NCBI GenBank assembly: GCA_959602045.1
Contig: CAUGRT010000066.1
Span: forward strand, 1-6,693
Length of the DNA: 6,693 nt
Direction: 5' to 3'
DNA from: an uncultured Clostridia bacterium
Lineage (GTDB): Bacteria > Bacillota > Clostridia > UBA1381
Under the pieces are notes generated by a model. That model was not told the DNA's origin. It did no database searches and saw nothing but the letters and a program-made list of their open reading frames with translations. The translations under genes and the position numbers were made by a program. Positions 1 through 6,535 of this stretch are shown piece after piece. Each line of letters opens with the position of its first letter. Positions within the stretch are counted from its first letter, which is position 1.

Positions 1-208
1 ACCTATTGTAACATTTTGGTTCGAACATTTACAGTGTGTATCATTTGACGCTTACAAAATAAATGACATCTCTGCACCTTTTTCATTTTACCGATCGATA
101 GTTTTAAAAAAATTTTTTCCATTTAATCTATACCTTGTTATGAGGTTTTATGCGGTATACAAGATATTGAAGTCAAAAAAATTTGTAAAAAAATTTAAAA
201 AATAAAGG
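1..208. other. AT-rich upstream region with no defensible gene
   Basis: This stretch is strikingly AT-rich compared with the genes that follow, with A and T runs at 105-118 and 176-207. One plus-strand frame is open from the left edge (position 2) to a TAA at 203-205. It is dominated by Phe, Lys and Tyr codons, ends in a Lys/Phe-rich tail, and matches no family I recognise. A minus-strand frame from ATG at 122 to TAG at 3-5 (39 codons) is also open and equally unconvincing. The A-rich part just left of the ruvA promoter could act as an UP element. I see no terminator, tRNA or SOS box here. Confidence 0.5.
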
Positions 209-237
209 TTGACATAAGAGTAATATTGTTGTATTAT
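209..237 (+). promoter_or_regulatory. Housekeeping sigma-A-type promoter for ruvAB-amidase
   Basis: TTGACA at 209-214 and TATTAT at 232-237 are separated by exactly 17 bases, an almost ideal vegetative promoter. The 30 bases upstream are nearly pure A/T and could serve as an UP element. Transcription would begin near 244, giving a short leader of about 38 bases before ruvA. No clostridial/Bacillus-type LexA box (CGAAC-N4-GTTCG) overlaps it, so nothing here shows SOS control. Confidence 0.8.
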
Positions 238-271
238 ATATGTAATAGTTGTGTAATAATTTAGATTTTAC

Positions 272-277
272 AGGGGA
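272..277 (+). promoter_or_regulatory. Ribosome binding site deciding the ruvA start
   Basis: AGGGGA lies with about six bases between its last G (276) and ATG at 283. An in-frame TTG at 280 directly precedes that ATG but would be only three bases from the site. ATG 283 is therefore the better start. Confidence 0.75.
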
Positions 278-282
278 TTTTG

Positions 283-876
283 ATGTATTATTTTATAAGA
301 GGAAGAATTGCAAAGAAGAATGAAAACAGCATTGTGATCGAGAATAACGGAATCGGTTATTGCATTTACACTTCGGCGAACAGTTTAAATTCCGCCGGAG
401 GGACGGGTGACAATGTAACGATGTATACGTATTTGAATGTCCGCGAGGATGTTTTTGATTTATACGGTTTTTTGACGGAAGAAGAAAAAGGAATGTTTCT
501 GCATCTGATTTCGGTATCGGGTGTCGGTCCGAAAGCGGCGCTCGCAGTTTTATCCGTTGCGGCTCCGGCGAAGCTTGCCCTGGCGGTGATTACCAATGAT
601 GTCAAGACGCTGACGAAGGCGCAGGGGGTGGGCCCGAAGATGGCGCAGCGGATTATTCTGGAATTAAAGGATAAGCTGAAAAATGAAGATTTGGCGATCG
701 ACGCAGAGGATGCAGAGTTCGTTGAAGATGCCGGAGGAAGTCCGGGAGAGGCTGTCAGTGCGTTGGTGGTTTTGGGATACAACGTCAATGATGCGAAAAA
801 GGCGGTCGAACAGGCAGGAACGGCAGGCAGCGTAGAAGAAATTATCAAGAGGGCATTAGTACAGCTCATGAAATAG
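283..876 (+). CDS. ruvA: Holliday junction branch migration complex subunit RuvA
   Basis: RuvA is the four-way-junction-binding subunit of the RuvAB motor. It clamps Holliday junctions in the cytoplasm and stimulates RuvB during recombinational repair. The 197-residue length is normal for the family. The N-terminal OB-fold (about 1-64) opens with MYYFIRGRI and contains the typical VREDVFDLYGF segment. Two helix-hairpin-helix motifs follow, SGVGPK (79-84) and QGVGPK (114-119), which contact the junction backbone. An acidic flexible linker (about 134-153) leads to the small C-terminal domain III (about 154-197), which binds RuvB. ATG 283 is chosen over the adjacent TTG 280 on ribosome-site spacing. 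It is the first gene behind a strong promoter and ends 15 bases before ruvB. No ruvC is visible, although it often lies just upstream. No SOS box is seen. Confidence 0.97.
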   Translation: MYYFIRGRIAKKNENSIVIENNGIGYCIYTSANSLNSAGGTGDNVTMYTYLNVREDVFDLYGFLTEEEKGMFLHLISVSGVGPKAALAVLSVAAPAKLALAVITNDVKTLTKAQGVGPKMAQRIILELKDKLKNEDLAIDAEDAEFVEDAGGSPGEAVSALVVLGYNVNDAKKAVEQAGTAGSVEEIIKRALVQLMK

Positions 877-878
877 TC

Positions 879-884
879 GGGAGG
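879..884 (+). promoter_or_regulatory. Ribosome binding site for the TTG start of ruvB
   Basis: GGGAGG lies seven bases before TTG 892 and directly after the ruvA stop (874-876). No ATG lies near it, and the conserved RuvB N-terminal region starts soon after. These points support TTG as the true start. Confidence 0.7.
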
Positions 885-891
885 AACGGAA

Positions 892-1899
892 TTGTTTGAT
901 GAAGATGAAAGATTTGTGACCGGAGATTTTATCAGTGAGGATATGGAAATCGAAAACGGACTCCGGCCGCGCAGTCTTGAGGAATATATCGGACAGAAGA
1001 AAGCAAAGGAGAATCTGGAGATTTATATCCAGGCGGCAAAGGAACGTCATGAGGCACTGGATCATGTGTTGTTGTATGGCCCTCCGGGATTGGGAAAAAC
1101 CACACTTGCCGGAATTATCGCCAATGAGATGGGGGTTAATATTCGAATCACCTCCGGCCCGGCGATTGAAAAGGCAGGCGATTTGGCGGCGATCCTCACG
1201 AATCTGTCGGAGCATGATATTTTGTTTATTGATGAAATCCACCGGATGTCAAAGAGCGTAGAGGAGATTCTCTATCCGGCGATGGAGGATTATGCATTGG
1301 ACATCATTATCGGAAAGGGACCGGCGGCAAAATCCATTCGGATTGATCTTCCGAAATTTACGCTGATCGGCGCAACAACGCGTGCAGGACTATTATCCGC
1401 ACCGCTTCGCGATCGTTTCGGCGTCATCAGCCGTTTGGAGCTGTATGAGGTGGACGAGCTGAAAGAGATTGTAACGCGCAGCGCCGGGATTTTAGGCGTG
1501 CAGATTGATGAAGAAGGCGCATTGGAAATTGCATCACGTTCACGGGGTACACCGCGAATTGCGAATCGGTTTTTGAAGCGCGTCCGCGACTTTGCCCAAG
1601 TGGTTGGGAATGGAAATATTGATTATAAGATTGCAGATACGGCACTGAAAAAGATGGAGGTCGATGAACTGGGATTGGATATGATCGACAGCAAGCTGCT
1701 GACAACGATGATTGAGAATTTCAACGGTGGCCCGGTGGGCTTGGATACCCTGGCGGCAACGATCGGGGAGGAGTCCAATACGATTGAGGATGTCTATGAG
1801 CCGTATTTGCTGCAATTGGGATTCATTGCAAGAACGCCGCGCGGAAGGATTGCAACCAAACCGGCGTATGATCATTTTGGGATTCCATTTACGGAATAA
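892..1899 (+). CDS. ruvB: Holliday junction DNA helicase/ATPase RuvB
   Basis: RuvB is the AAA+ hexameric motor that pumps duplex DNA through RuvA-bound Holliday junctions in the cytoplasm. At 335 residues it has the usual family length. Visible motifs are the LRPRSLEEYIGQ segment (24-35), Walker A GPPGLGKTT (63-71), Walker B LFIDEIH (111-117), sensor 1 GATTRAG (160-166), the arginine-finger region PLRDRFG (171-177) and sensor 2 GTPRIANR (219-226). A C-terminal winged-helix DNA-binding domain (about 258-335) includes RTPRGR (314-319). The beta-hairpin region that contacts RuvA lies around 136-153. The start is TTG with a well-placed GGGAGG. It follows ruvA by 15 bases and precedes the amidase by 29, so the three are probably co-transcribed. 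All key residues are present and I see no damage. Confidence 0.98.
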   Translation: MFDEDERFVTGDFISEDMEIENGLRPRSLEEYIGQKKAKENLEIYIQAAKERHEALDHVLLYGPPGLGKTTLAGIIANEMGVNIRITSGPAIEKAGDLAAILTNLSEHDILFIDEIHRMSKSVEEILYPAMEDYALDIIIGKGPAAKSIRIDLPKFTLIGATTRAGLLSAPLRDRFGVISRLELYEVDELKEIVTRSAGILGVQIDEEGALEIASRSRGTPRIANRFLKRVRDFAQVVGNGNIDYKIADTALKKMEVDELGLDMIDSKLLTTMIENFNGGPVGLDTLAATIGEESNTIEDVYEPYLLQLGFIARTPRGRIATKPAYDHFGIPFTE

Positions 1900-1910
1900 C
1901 AACATATTAA

Positions 1911-1920
1911 AGGGAAGGGG
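1911..1920 (+). promoter_or_regulatory. Ribosome binding site for the TTG start of the amidase
   Basis: The purine-rich AGGGAAGGGG ends eight bases before TTG 1929. This supports that start, which also yields a complete signal peptide beginning MSRLKF. I see no promoter in the 29-base gap after ruvB. Confidence 0.6.
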
Positions 1921-1928
1921 AATAGGAT

Positions 1929-3458
1929 TTGAGTAGATTGAAATTTCTGTTTGCTTTTATATTGATTCTGACGGGAATCGGAGTATCGGGCGTATTTGCG
2001 GACGCTATGATGCTGGAATACGATGGAGGAACCTATAATTATGATGGAGCGGTCTATAATCTTGTGGTAAAAAACAAGAAGGTAGAGCCGGCGCTTGAGC
2101 CGATTATTTTCAATGATCGGGCGCTTGTTCCGGTGCGTGACGTCTTTGAGGAGGTCGGCGCAACGGTACGATATAATTCTGATGAGCAATCCGTTGAGGT
2201 GATCGAGGATGATACTTATATTCGTATGAAAATCAATGATAATATCGCTTATGTCAACGGTGTAAAAACGGCGATTCCAGATGCGGTTGTGCCGAAACTG
2301 ATCAGCAAGGTGGGCGGAGAAACCAAAACGATGGTTCCGGTGCGGTTTATCAGTGAAACGATTGGATTGGATGTCGAGTTTGACGGAGCGAATGACGCGA
2401 TTTTGGTTGAGTCTAACAGATATGCTGACGCAACTCCGGAACCGGTGTATACTCCGATTCCACAGCCTGTTTCTACGCCGACACCTGTGACAGAATCGCC
2501 CAAAGTTCTTGGAATCAGCTATCAGAATGTGGAAAATGGCAAAATTGCAGTGACGGTTAAGATGAATCAGCAGGCAAAATATTCGTATTTTACCTTGGAT
2601 TCGCCGGAAAGATTGGTAGTTGACCTGCAAAATACCACCTGCGAAAGCGGAGAGGAAACGCTGTATGTCAATAACGGCGGAGTTCGTGCGGTTCGTGTGG
2701 GCGTAAATCCGGAGCGGACAAGAATTGTAGTGGATATGGATAAGATTGTGAATTATGGTTTCGGAACGGATGGAAATAATCTGATTATTTATGCAAGAGC
2801 GTCTGAGGCGACAGCAGCTGCAACGCCGCAGCCGACCCAGAAACCGGCTCAGCCGACTCCAAAGCCTGCGAATACAAACTATAATAAGAATTTGATCGCA
2901 CTGGATGCCGGACATGGCGGCTATGATCCGGGAGCGCAAGGAACGCTGAATGGAGCAACAGTCAATGAAAGCAATCTGACACTTCAGATTACCTATAAAG
3001 TGAAAGAGATTCTGGAAAACAACGGCTATTCGGTCTTGATGACGCGCAGCGATGATACATATAAAACCTTGATTGAACGTCCACAGCTGGCGAATGCCAA
3101 TAATGCCGCGCTGTTTGTCAGTATTCATATTAATTCGGTGGATAATGCGCCGAATGCAAACGGTACGGAGGTTTATTATGCCGAATCCAATAATGAGGCT
3201 GTCGGCGGCGTGACAAGCAGTATGCTTGCGAAAAATATCCTGAATGCGATGGTTAAGAACATGGGTTCCTATAACCGCGGCGTGAAAACAGCGGAGCATG
3301 CGGTAACGAAACGTTCTGATATGCCGGCTTGTCTGGCGGAGGTCGGATTTATTACGAACCCGGACGAAGTGGCGAAAATGTCAGATCCGGATTATCAATA
3401 TAAGACGGCTTCGGGGATTGCCGAGGGGATTATGAAAACCGCGAATCAGATGAAATAA
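1929..3458 (+). CDS. Secreted modular N-acetylmuramoyl-L-alanine amidase (Amidase_3) with CuAO-N1-like and AMIN domains
   Basis: This is probably a zinc amidase that cleaves the bond between N-acetylmuramic acid and L-alanine in peptidoglycan, acting outside the membrane. A signal peptide covers 1 to about 24, with likely cleavage at VFA/DA. Residues about 45-161 form a copper-amine-oxidase-N1-like module with two VPVR repeats (67-70 and 136-139). A Pro/Thr-rich linker (166-190) leads to an AMIN domain (about 192-290), a type that targets the wall. A second Pro/Thr/Lys linker (291-318) precedes the Amidase_3 domain (321-509). Expected zinc ligands are H329 in DAGHGG, E347 and H400 in SIHIN. 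E471 in AEVGFITN is the expected catalytic Glu, so the enzyme should be active. The CuAO-N1 name does not imply oxidase activity, because only the small N-terminal module is present. It is third in the ruvAB block and is followed by a hairpin. Specificity and any role in division or sporulation cannot be read from sequence. Confidence 0.93.
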   Translation: MSRLKFLFAFILILTGIGVSGVFADAMMLEYDGGTYNYDGAVYNLVVKNKKVEPALEPIIFNDRALVPVRDVFEEVGATVRYNSDEQSVEVIEDDTYIRMKINDNIAYVNGVKTAIPDAVVPKLISKVGGETKTMVPVRFISETIGLDVEFDGANDAILVESNRYADATPEPVYTPIPQPVSTPTPVTESPKVLGISYQNVENGKIAVTVKMNQQAKYSYFTLDSPERLVVDLQNTTCESGEETLYVNNGGVRAVRVGVNPERTRIVVDMDKIVNYGFGTDGNNLIIYARASEATAAATPQPTQKPAQPTPKPANTNYNKNLIALDAGHGGYDPGAQGTLNGATVNESNLTLQITYKVKEILENNGYSVLMTRSDDTYKTLIERPQLANANNAALFVSIHINSVDNAPNANGTEVYYAESNNEAVGGVTSSMLAKNILNAMVKNMGSYNRGVKTAEHAVTKRSDMPACLAEVGFITNPDEVAKMSDPDYQYKTASGIAEGIMKTANQMK

Positions 3459-3476
3459 AACGATATAAGGAAATCG

Positions 3477-3527
3477 TATAAGGCTCAATCCAAACGGATT
3501 GAGCCTTATATAATTGATACGTTTTTT
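3477..3527. terminator. Perfect 15-bp hairpin between convergent genes, probable terminator
   Basis: Positions 3477-3491 and 3496-3510 are perfect inverted repeats around the four-base loop AAAC, with the GC-rich core GGCTCAATCC. The arms begin and end in TATA-rich sequence, so the RNA hairpin is followed by an A/U-rich stretch on either strand. On the plus strand a T6 run (3522-3527) lies 11 bases beyond the stem and overlaps the carboxypeptidase stop codon. No T-run abuts the stem on either strand. It probably ends the amidase transcript and may serve both directions, although it is not a textbook intrinsic terminator. Confidence 0.7.
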
Positions 3528-4656
3528 ATTTGCCCATCATCAGCATTGCGAAAAATTCTGTTACCATATCGGCAAAGCTTTTGCGGTTTACGTCTTCAGC
3601 TGCCAGAAGATCCATTTCTTTTTGATTGACGCCGTCAGAGATGATCACGCTCCCGATTCGATCGCCGGCGGCAATGGGGGCGTTCAGAAATTCATCGCAA
3701 ACCACCTCTGTGGTGATTTCAGCGTTATCGCTTTTTTTACGGAGCATGGAATAATCCTCCGCCGCGCAGGCGCTGACTTCGGTGCTGACACCTTTGTGTA
3801 CCGGAATCCGCTTCAACTCCGCTCCTGCGGTTACGATGTTTTGTACTTTGTAATTGGCAAAGCCGTAATCCAATAATGCTTTTGCGCTTGAAAATCTTTT
3901 TGCCGAGGTTGGAGCACCCAATACAACGGCGATAAGCTGCATGTCATCGCGCTTTGCCGCGGCACTGATACAACACAGCGCCTTTGAAGTAGAACCGGTT
4001 TTCAAGCCGTTTGCGCCGTTGTAGAACCGAATCAGCTTATTGGTGTTTGCCAGCTTGAATTTCCCGTCACGCAGGGAGTCCGTCCAGATGGTGGTGTAGT
4101 CAAAAATCAGCGGATGCCGAAGCAATGCCTGTGACATGATTGCTACATCTCTGGCTGAGGAATAGTGCCCGTCCTCGTCCAATCCGTTTGTGTTCATAAA
4201 GCAGGTATTTTCCATACCCAGCTCTTTTGCTTTTTCGTTCATCTTTTCCACAAACGCGGTTTCGCTGCCCTCTAAAAATTCCGCCATGGCAACGCATCCG
4301 TCATTTGCCGAGGCAACAGCGATTCCCTTGAGCATGTCATGCACGCTGAGTTGTTCACCCGTTTCCAAAAACATGGTTGAACCGCCGTAGCTCATCGCAT
4401 TTTCGCTGACCGGAACCATGTCCTCTAATGTGATTTTTCCGTTGTCGACCGCTTCGGCAATCAAAAGCATCGTCATGATTTTTGTAACGCTGGCGATCGG
4501 CAGCTGTTCATCGGCATTTTCTTCATATAAAACCTCTCCCGTAGACGCTTCCATCAGCAGCGTGGATTTTGCATCGGTATCAATCGTCTTGTCCGCGTGT
4601 ACGGCAGGGACGGTCAGAAAAAATGTGCAAAGAAAAAAGCATATTATCCGTTTCAT
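3526..4656 (-). CDS. D-alanyl-D-alanine carboxypeptidase, low-molecular-weight PBP (DacF/DacA type, S11 family)
   Basis: This serine peptidase removes the terminal D-alanine from peptidoglycan pentapeptides, limiting cross-linking. It is a penicillin-binding protein acting on the outer face of the membrane. A signal peptide covers 1 to about 21 (VHA/DK). The S11 catalytic domain (about 25-270) shows all three active-site motifs: S56-V-T-K59 with the nucleophile, S116-A-N118 and K219-T-G221. A C-terminal beta-rich PBP5_C-like domain follows (about 271-356). The last 20 residues, rich in Phe and Met, could form the amphipathic membrane-anchoring helix typical of this family. At 376 residues the length is normal. 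The NGLKTG and ISAAAKR region recalls the DacF branch, but a sporulation role is not shown, so I give no symbol. The start is ATG with GGAGG six bases upstream (plus-strand 4663-4667). It converges with the amidase gene and lies 133 bases downstream of the GH26-like gene. Confidence 0.95.
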   Translation of the reverse strand: MKRIICFFLCTFFLTVPAVHADKTIDTDAKSTLLMEASTGEVLYEENADEQLPIASVTKIMTMLLIAEAVDNGKITLEDMVPVSENAMSYGGSTMFLETGEQLSVHDMLKGIAVASANDGCVAMAEFLEGSETAFVEKMNEKAKELGMENTCFMNTNGLDEDGHYSSARDVAIMSQALLRHPLIFDYTTIWTDSLRDGKFKLANTNKLIRFYNGANGLKTGSTSKALCCISAAAKRDDMQLIAVVLGAPTSAKRFSSAKALLDYGFANYKVQNIVTAGAELKRIPVHKGVSTEVSACAAEDYSMLRKKSDNAEITTEVVCDEFLNAPIAAGDRIGSVIISDGVNQKEMDLLAAEDVNRKSFADMVTEFFAMLMMGK

Positions 4657-4789
4657 AAAATTCCTCCATTTCGCCGCCTAAAGCGGCACAATTGATTTCG
4701 GATCGCATCCGGAAACACCGGCTTTGAAAGGCAGACGGTTGTCCGATGCGCGTCATTTTATAATGTTATAATATGCTTTTTCTGATATT
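4657..4789 (-). promoter_or_regulatory. Probable leader and promoter region of the carboxypeptidase gene, with dyad symmetry
   Basis: This gap is AT-rich at 4751-4789 and GC-rich at 4670-4750. On the minus strand, TATAAA (4762-4757) and TATAAC (4770-4765) could be -10 elements, but no good -35 sits 16-18 bases upstream, so the promoter is uncertain. Downstream are several inverted repeats. A GCCGC/GCGGC hairpin (4673-4687) lies six bases from the ribosome site. An 8-bp stem with one bulge occupies 4696-4715. A longer imperfect pairing joins CGCATCCGGA (4704-4713) to TCCGATGCG (4742-4750). None is followed by a T-run in the direction of transcription, so a terminator for the GH26-like gene is not evident. 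Confidence 0.35.
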
Positions 4790-6490
4790 TTATTCTTTTT
4801 TTACATCATGCCCGAATGCTTTCAGGGTTTCGTCCGTTTCATCCAGCCAATACGGCCGCGAAAGTACGGTTTCTTTCGGGTAATCCGGATCCCAGTCGGC
4901 GCTGTTGAACCAGAATGCCATCTTGATTTTCGGATACTTATGCAGAACGCTGAACATGTCGTGAATCCACTGCACTTTATCGCCGCCGACAGAGCTTGAC
5001 GCAAATTCGGTGATAATCCAAGGGAATTTTTTATATCGCTCTCCGAACAGCTTTTCACATTCATCGTACAGCTCCTCAAAGCTGCGCCATTTTTCGCCGA
5101 ATTTTTCCGCATAATACGTTCCCGTATTGTAGCCGGTTACGCCGAATACCTGCACATAATCGTTGCCCGGGTAATATGCCATCGGGTCATTGAAGCCGCA
5201 GGGAGGGAAAGTAATGTTATTCGGATTGAAAATCCAGATCGCATTATCAACCCCTTCCTCCTGGAAGATGTCGTAATATTTATGCCATAGGTCTACATAA
5301 AGACTGGGATCGCACATCAGCACAGAGCTGGAATAGGATACCCAATCGGAGTTCATTTCATTATTCAGCCGGAATAAGAACGGATGACCAAATTCCTTTG
5401 CCGCTCTGGCAAAAACCCGGATTTGATCGTCATACCGACCATCCAGAATGTCAAATGCCGGACTGTAGCCGTCCAGATCGGCATTCATGACCGTGGCGGT
5501 CTGCATGGTAAGCTCGACAATCTTACCTTTTTCATACGCTTGCTGCATGCCCTCGGTCGGGAAATCCTCCCAGAAATAGAGATACTCAATCATTCCATCG
5601 AATTTGTAGTCGATGGTTTTCTCCATCTTCTCCACTTCCTCAAAGTGCAGATCGCGCACGCCCTGCGGCACATAAACGCCCCATTTGAGCTTGGTGCTGT
5701 TTTTCAGATTTTCGTAAAATTCCTTTGTTTCGTCATTCCAATTCGGGTTCTCGACCGGCTCATAATCGGTGTAATCATGGGAAGTCCCCTGGAGCTTAAC
5801 ATCCAATGTGAAAGAATATAGCATCCGATAAACCGTATCAATAAATTCATCATCATACGTCGGGGATTTCAGCATGATTCTATAATATCGCTGATCCTCA
5901 TCATAAATATAGCAGTATGCATACACGTTCTGCCGAATCGGGCTATCCGGTGCCGGTGTCCTTTCGGCAAATACCACCTGCATCCAGAAGTCGCCGATTT
6001 TTTCTACAGAATTTTTATGTATGACAATTTTATTCTGCTCTTGAAACCGCTCGTCCAATAGGAATTTGTGCAAATAATCCCGAATGTAGTATCGGGTTCT
6101 TTCGTAGGGTGAAAACTCCTTGGATACCGTAATATCGTACTTTGCCGTTTTGGCACGGATAAATTCGTTGCCGGAGGTTAAATCAAAGGTCGTATCCCGC
6201 GGAAACTCCATCGCAAAGCCGCGCGAATGATTGATCATATACTTTTTTCCGTTCCCGACTTGAATTTCTTTCACGTCATTTTGCTCCAGATCATGCGGCT
6301 CTAACTGATATTGCAGGATATTGTTGACATAATAATACGTATACCGGCATTTATCCGGATACCGCAGATTGATCTGCTCTTTGATTTTGGTTCTGAAATC
6401 CATATCGTTCCACAGCGTTCTGCCGACTGCAAAAAGTCCTGCCAAAACAGCCGCCAGCACTGCCAGTCCGATGATTGTTTTTTTTTGCAA
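4790..6490 (-). CDS. Membrane-anchored GH26-like glycoside hydrolase with an N-terminal extracytoplasmic domain
   Basis: This is probably a retaining endo-glycosidase of clan GH-A, closest to family GH26 (beta-mannanase/xylanase type), acting on an unknown polysaccharide outside the cell. Residues 5-23 form one hydrophobic segment with no lipobox or clear signal-peptidase site, suggesting an N-terminal anchor. Residues about 80-232 resemble a PsbP/DUF1795-like fold: a GFAMEFP start, and an ending with YYRIMLKSP and a short helix. That assignment is tentative. The barrel spans about 265-560. Predicted acid/base is E378 in NNEMNSDW and predicted nucleophile is E495 in ITEFASSS, 117 residues apart, as expected for strands 4 and 7. 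WIFNPN (419-424), YYPGNDYV (439-446), GYN (453-455) and FWFNSADW (526-533) also fit GH26. The start is TTG with GGAGG six bases upstream, and nine A residues follow almost at once. It has its own promoter and runs towards the carboxypeptidase gene. Confidence 0.82.
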   Translation of the reverse strand: MQKKTIIGLAVLAAVLAGLFAVGRTLWNDMDFRTKIKEQINLRYPDKCRYTYYYVNNILQYQLEPHDLEQNDVKEIQVGNGKKYMINHSRGFAMEFPRDTTFDLTSGNEFIRAKTAKYDITVSKEFSPYERTRYYIRDYLHKFLLDERFQEQNKIVIHKNSVEKIGDFWMQVVFAERTPAPDSPIRQNVYAYCYIYDEDQRYYRIMLKSPTYDDEFIDTVYRMLYSFTLDVKLQGTSHDYTDYEPVENPNWNDETKEFYENLKNSTKLKWGVYVPQGVRDLHFEEVEKMEKTIDYKFDGMIEYLYFWEDFPTEGMQQAYEKGKIVELTMQTATVMNADLDGYSPAFDILDGRYDDQIRVFARAAKEFGHPFLFRLNNEMNSDWVSYSSSVLMCDPSLYVDLWHKYYDIFQEEGVDNAIWIFNPNNITFPPCGFNDPMAYYPGNDYVQVFGVTGYNTGTYYAEKFGEKWRSFEELYDECEKLFGERYKKFPWIITEFASSSVGGDKVQWIHDMFSVLHKYPKIKMAFWFNSADWDPDYPKETVLSRPYWLDETDETLKAFGHDVKKE

Positions 6491-6496
6491 TATAGT

Positions 6497-6501
6497 CCTC
6501 C
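6497..6501 (-). promoter_or_regulatory. Ribosome binding site for the TTG start of the GH26-like gene
   Basis: The minus strand reads GGAGG here, six bases before TTG at 6490-6488. No ATG or GTG is equally well placed, and TTG gives a basic N-terminus (MQKK) directly before the hydrophobic anchor. Confidence 0.7.
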
Positions 6502-6535
6502 ATTCTGCCGCGTTCCGGCGAGATGCGTTGTGTTT

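Noticed and set aside
15..31. GGTTCGAAC resembling the T-loop of a tRNA
   Set aside because: The flanking bases do not form the five-base T-stem, and no acceptor or anticodon arm can be built around it.
19..34. Possible LexA/SOS half-site (CGAAC at 22-26) upstream of ruvA
   Set aside because: The partner GTTCG at the required four-base spacing is absent, and the site lies nearly 190 bases from the promoter.
3..122. Small minus-strand frame of 39 codons starting ATG at 122
   Set aside because: It has only a weak, distant ribosome site and no recognisable product, and it overlaps another open frame in AT-rich DNA.
366..869. Minus-strand open frame of 167 codons opposite ruvA
   Set aside because: It is antisense to an unmistakable ruvA, Ser/Thr/Ala-rich, and without a domain or a ribosome site.
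1872..3299. A long minus-strand open frame of 475 codons opposite the amidase gene
   Set aside because: It lies wholly antisense to a gene with complete signal peptide, domains and catalytic residues. Its product is rich in Ile, Arg, His, Asn and Cys with no recognisable domain, as expected for a shadow frame.
4759..4772. Two perfect plus-strand TATAAT hexamers (4759-4764 and 4767-4772)
   Set aside because: Neither has a usable -35 at 16-18 bases, and a plus-strand transcript would only run antisense into the GH26-like gene. They are better explained as part of an AT-rich minus-strand promoter region.
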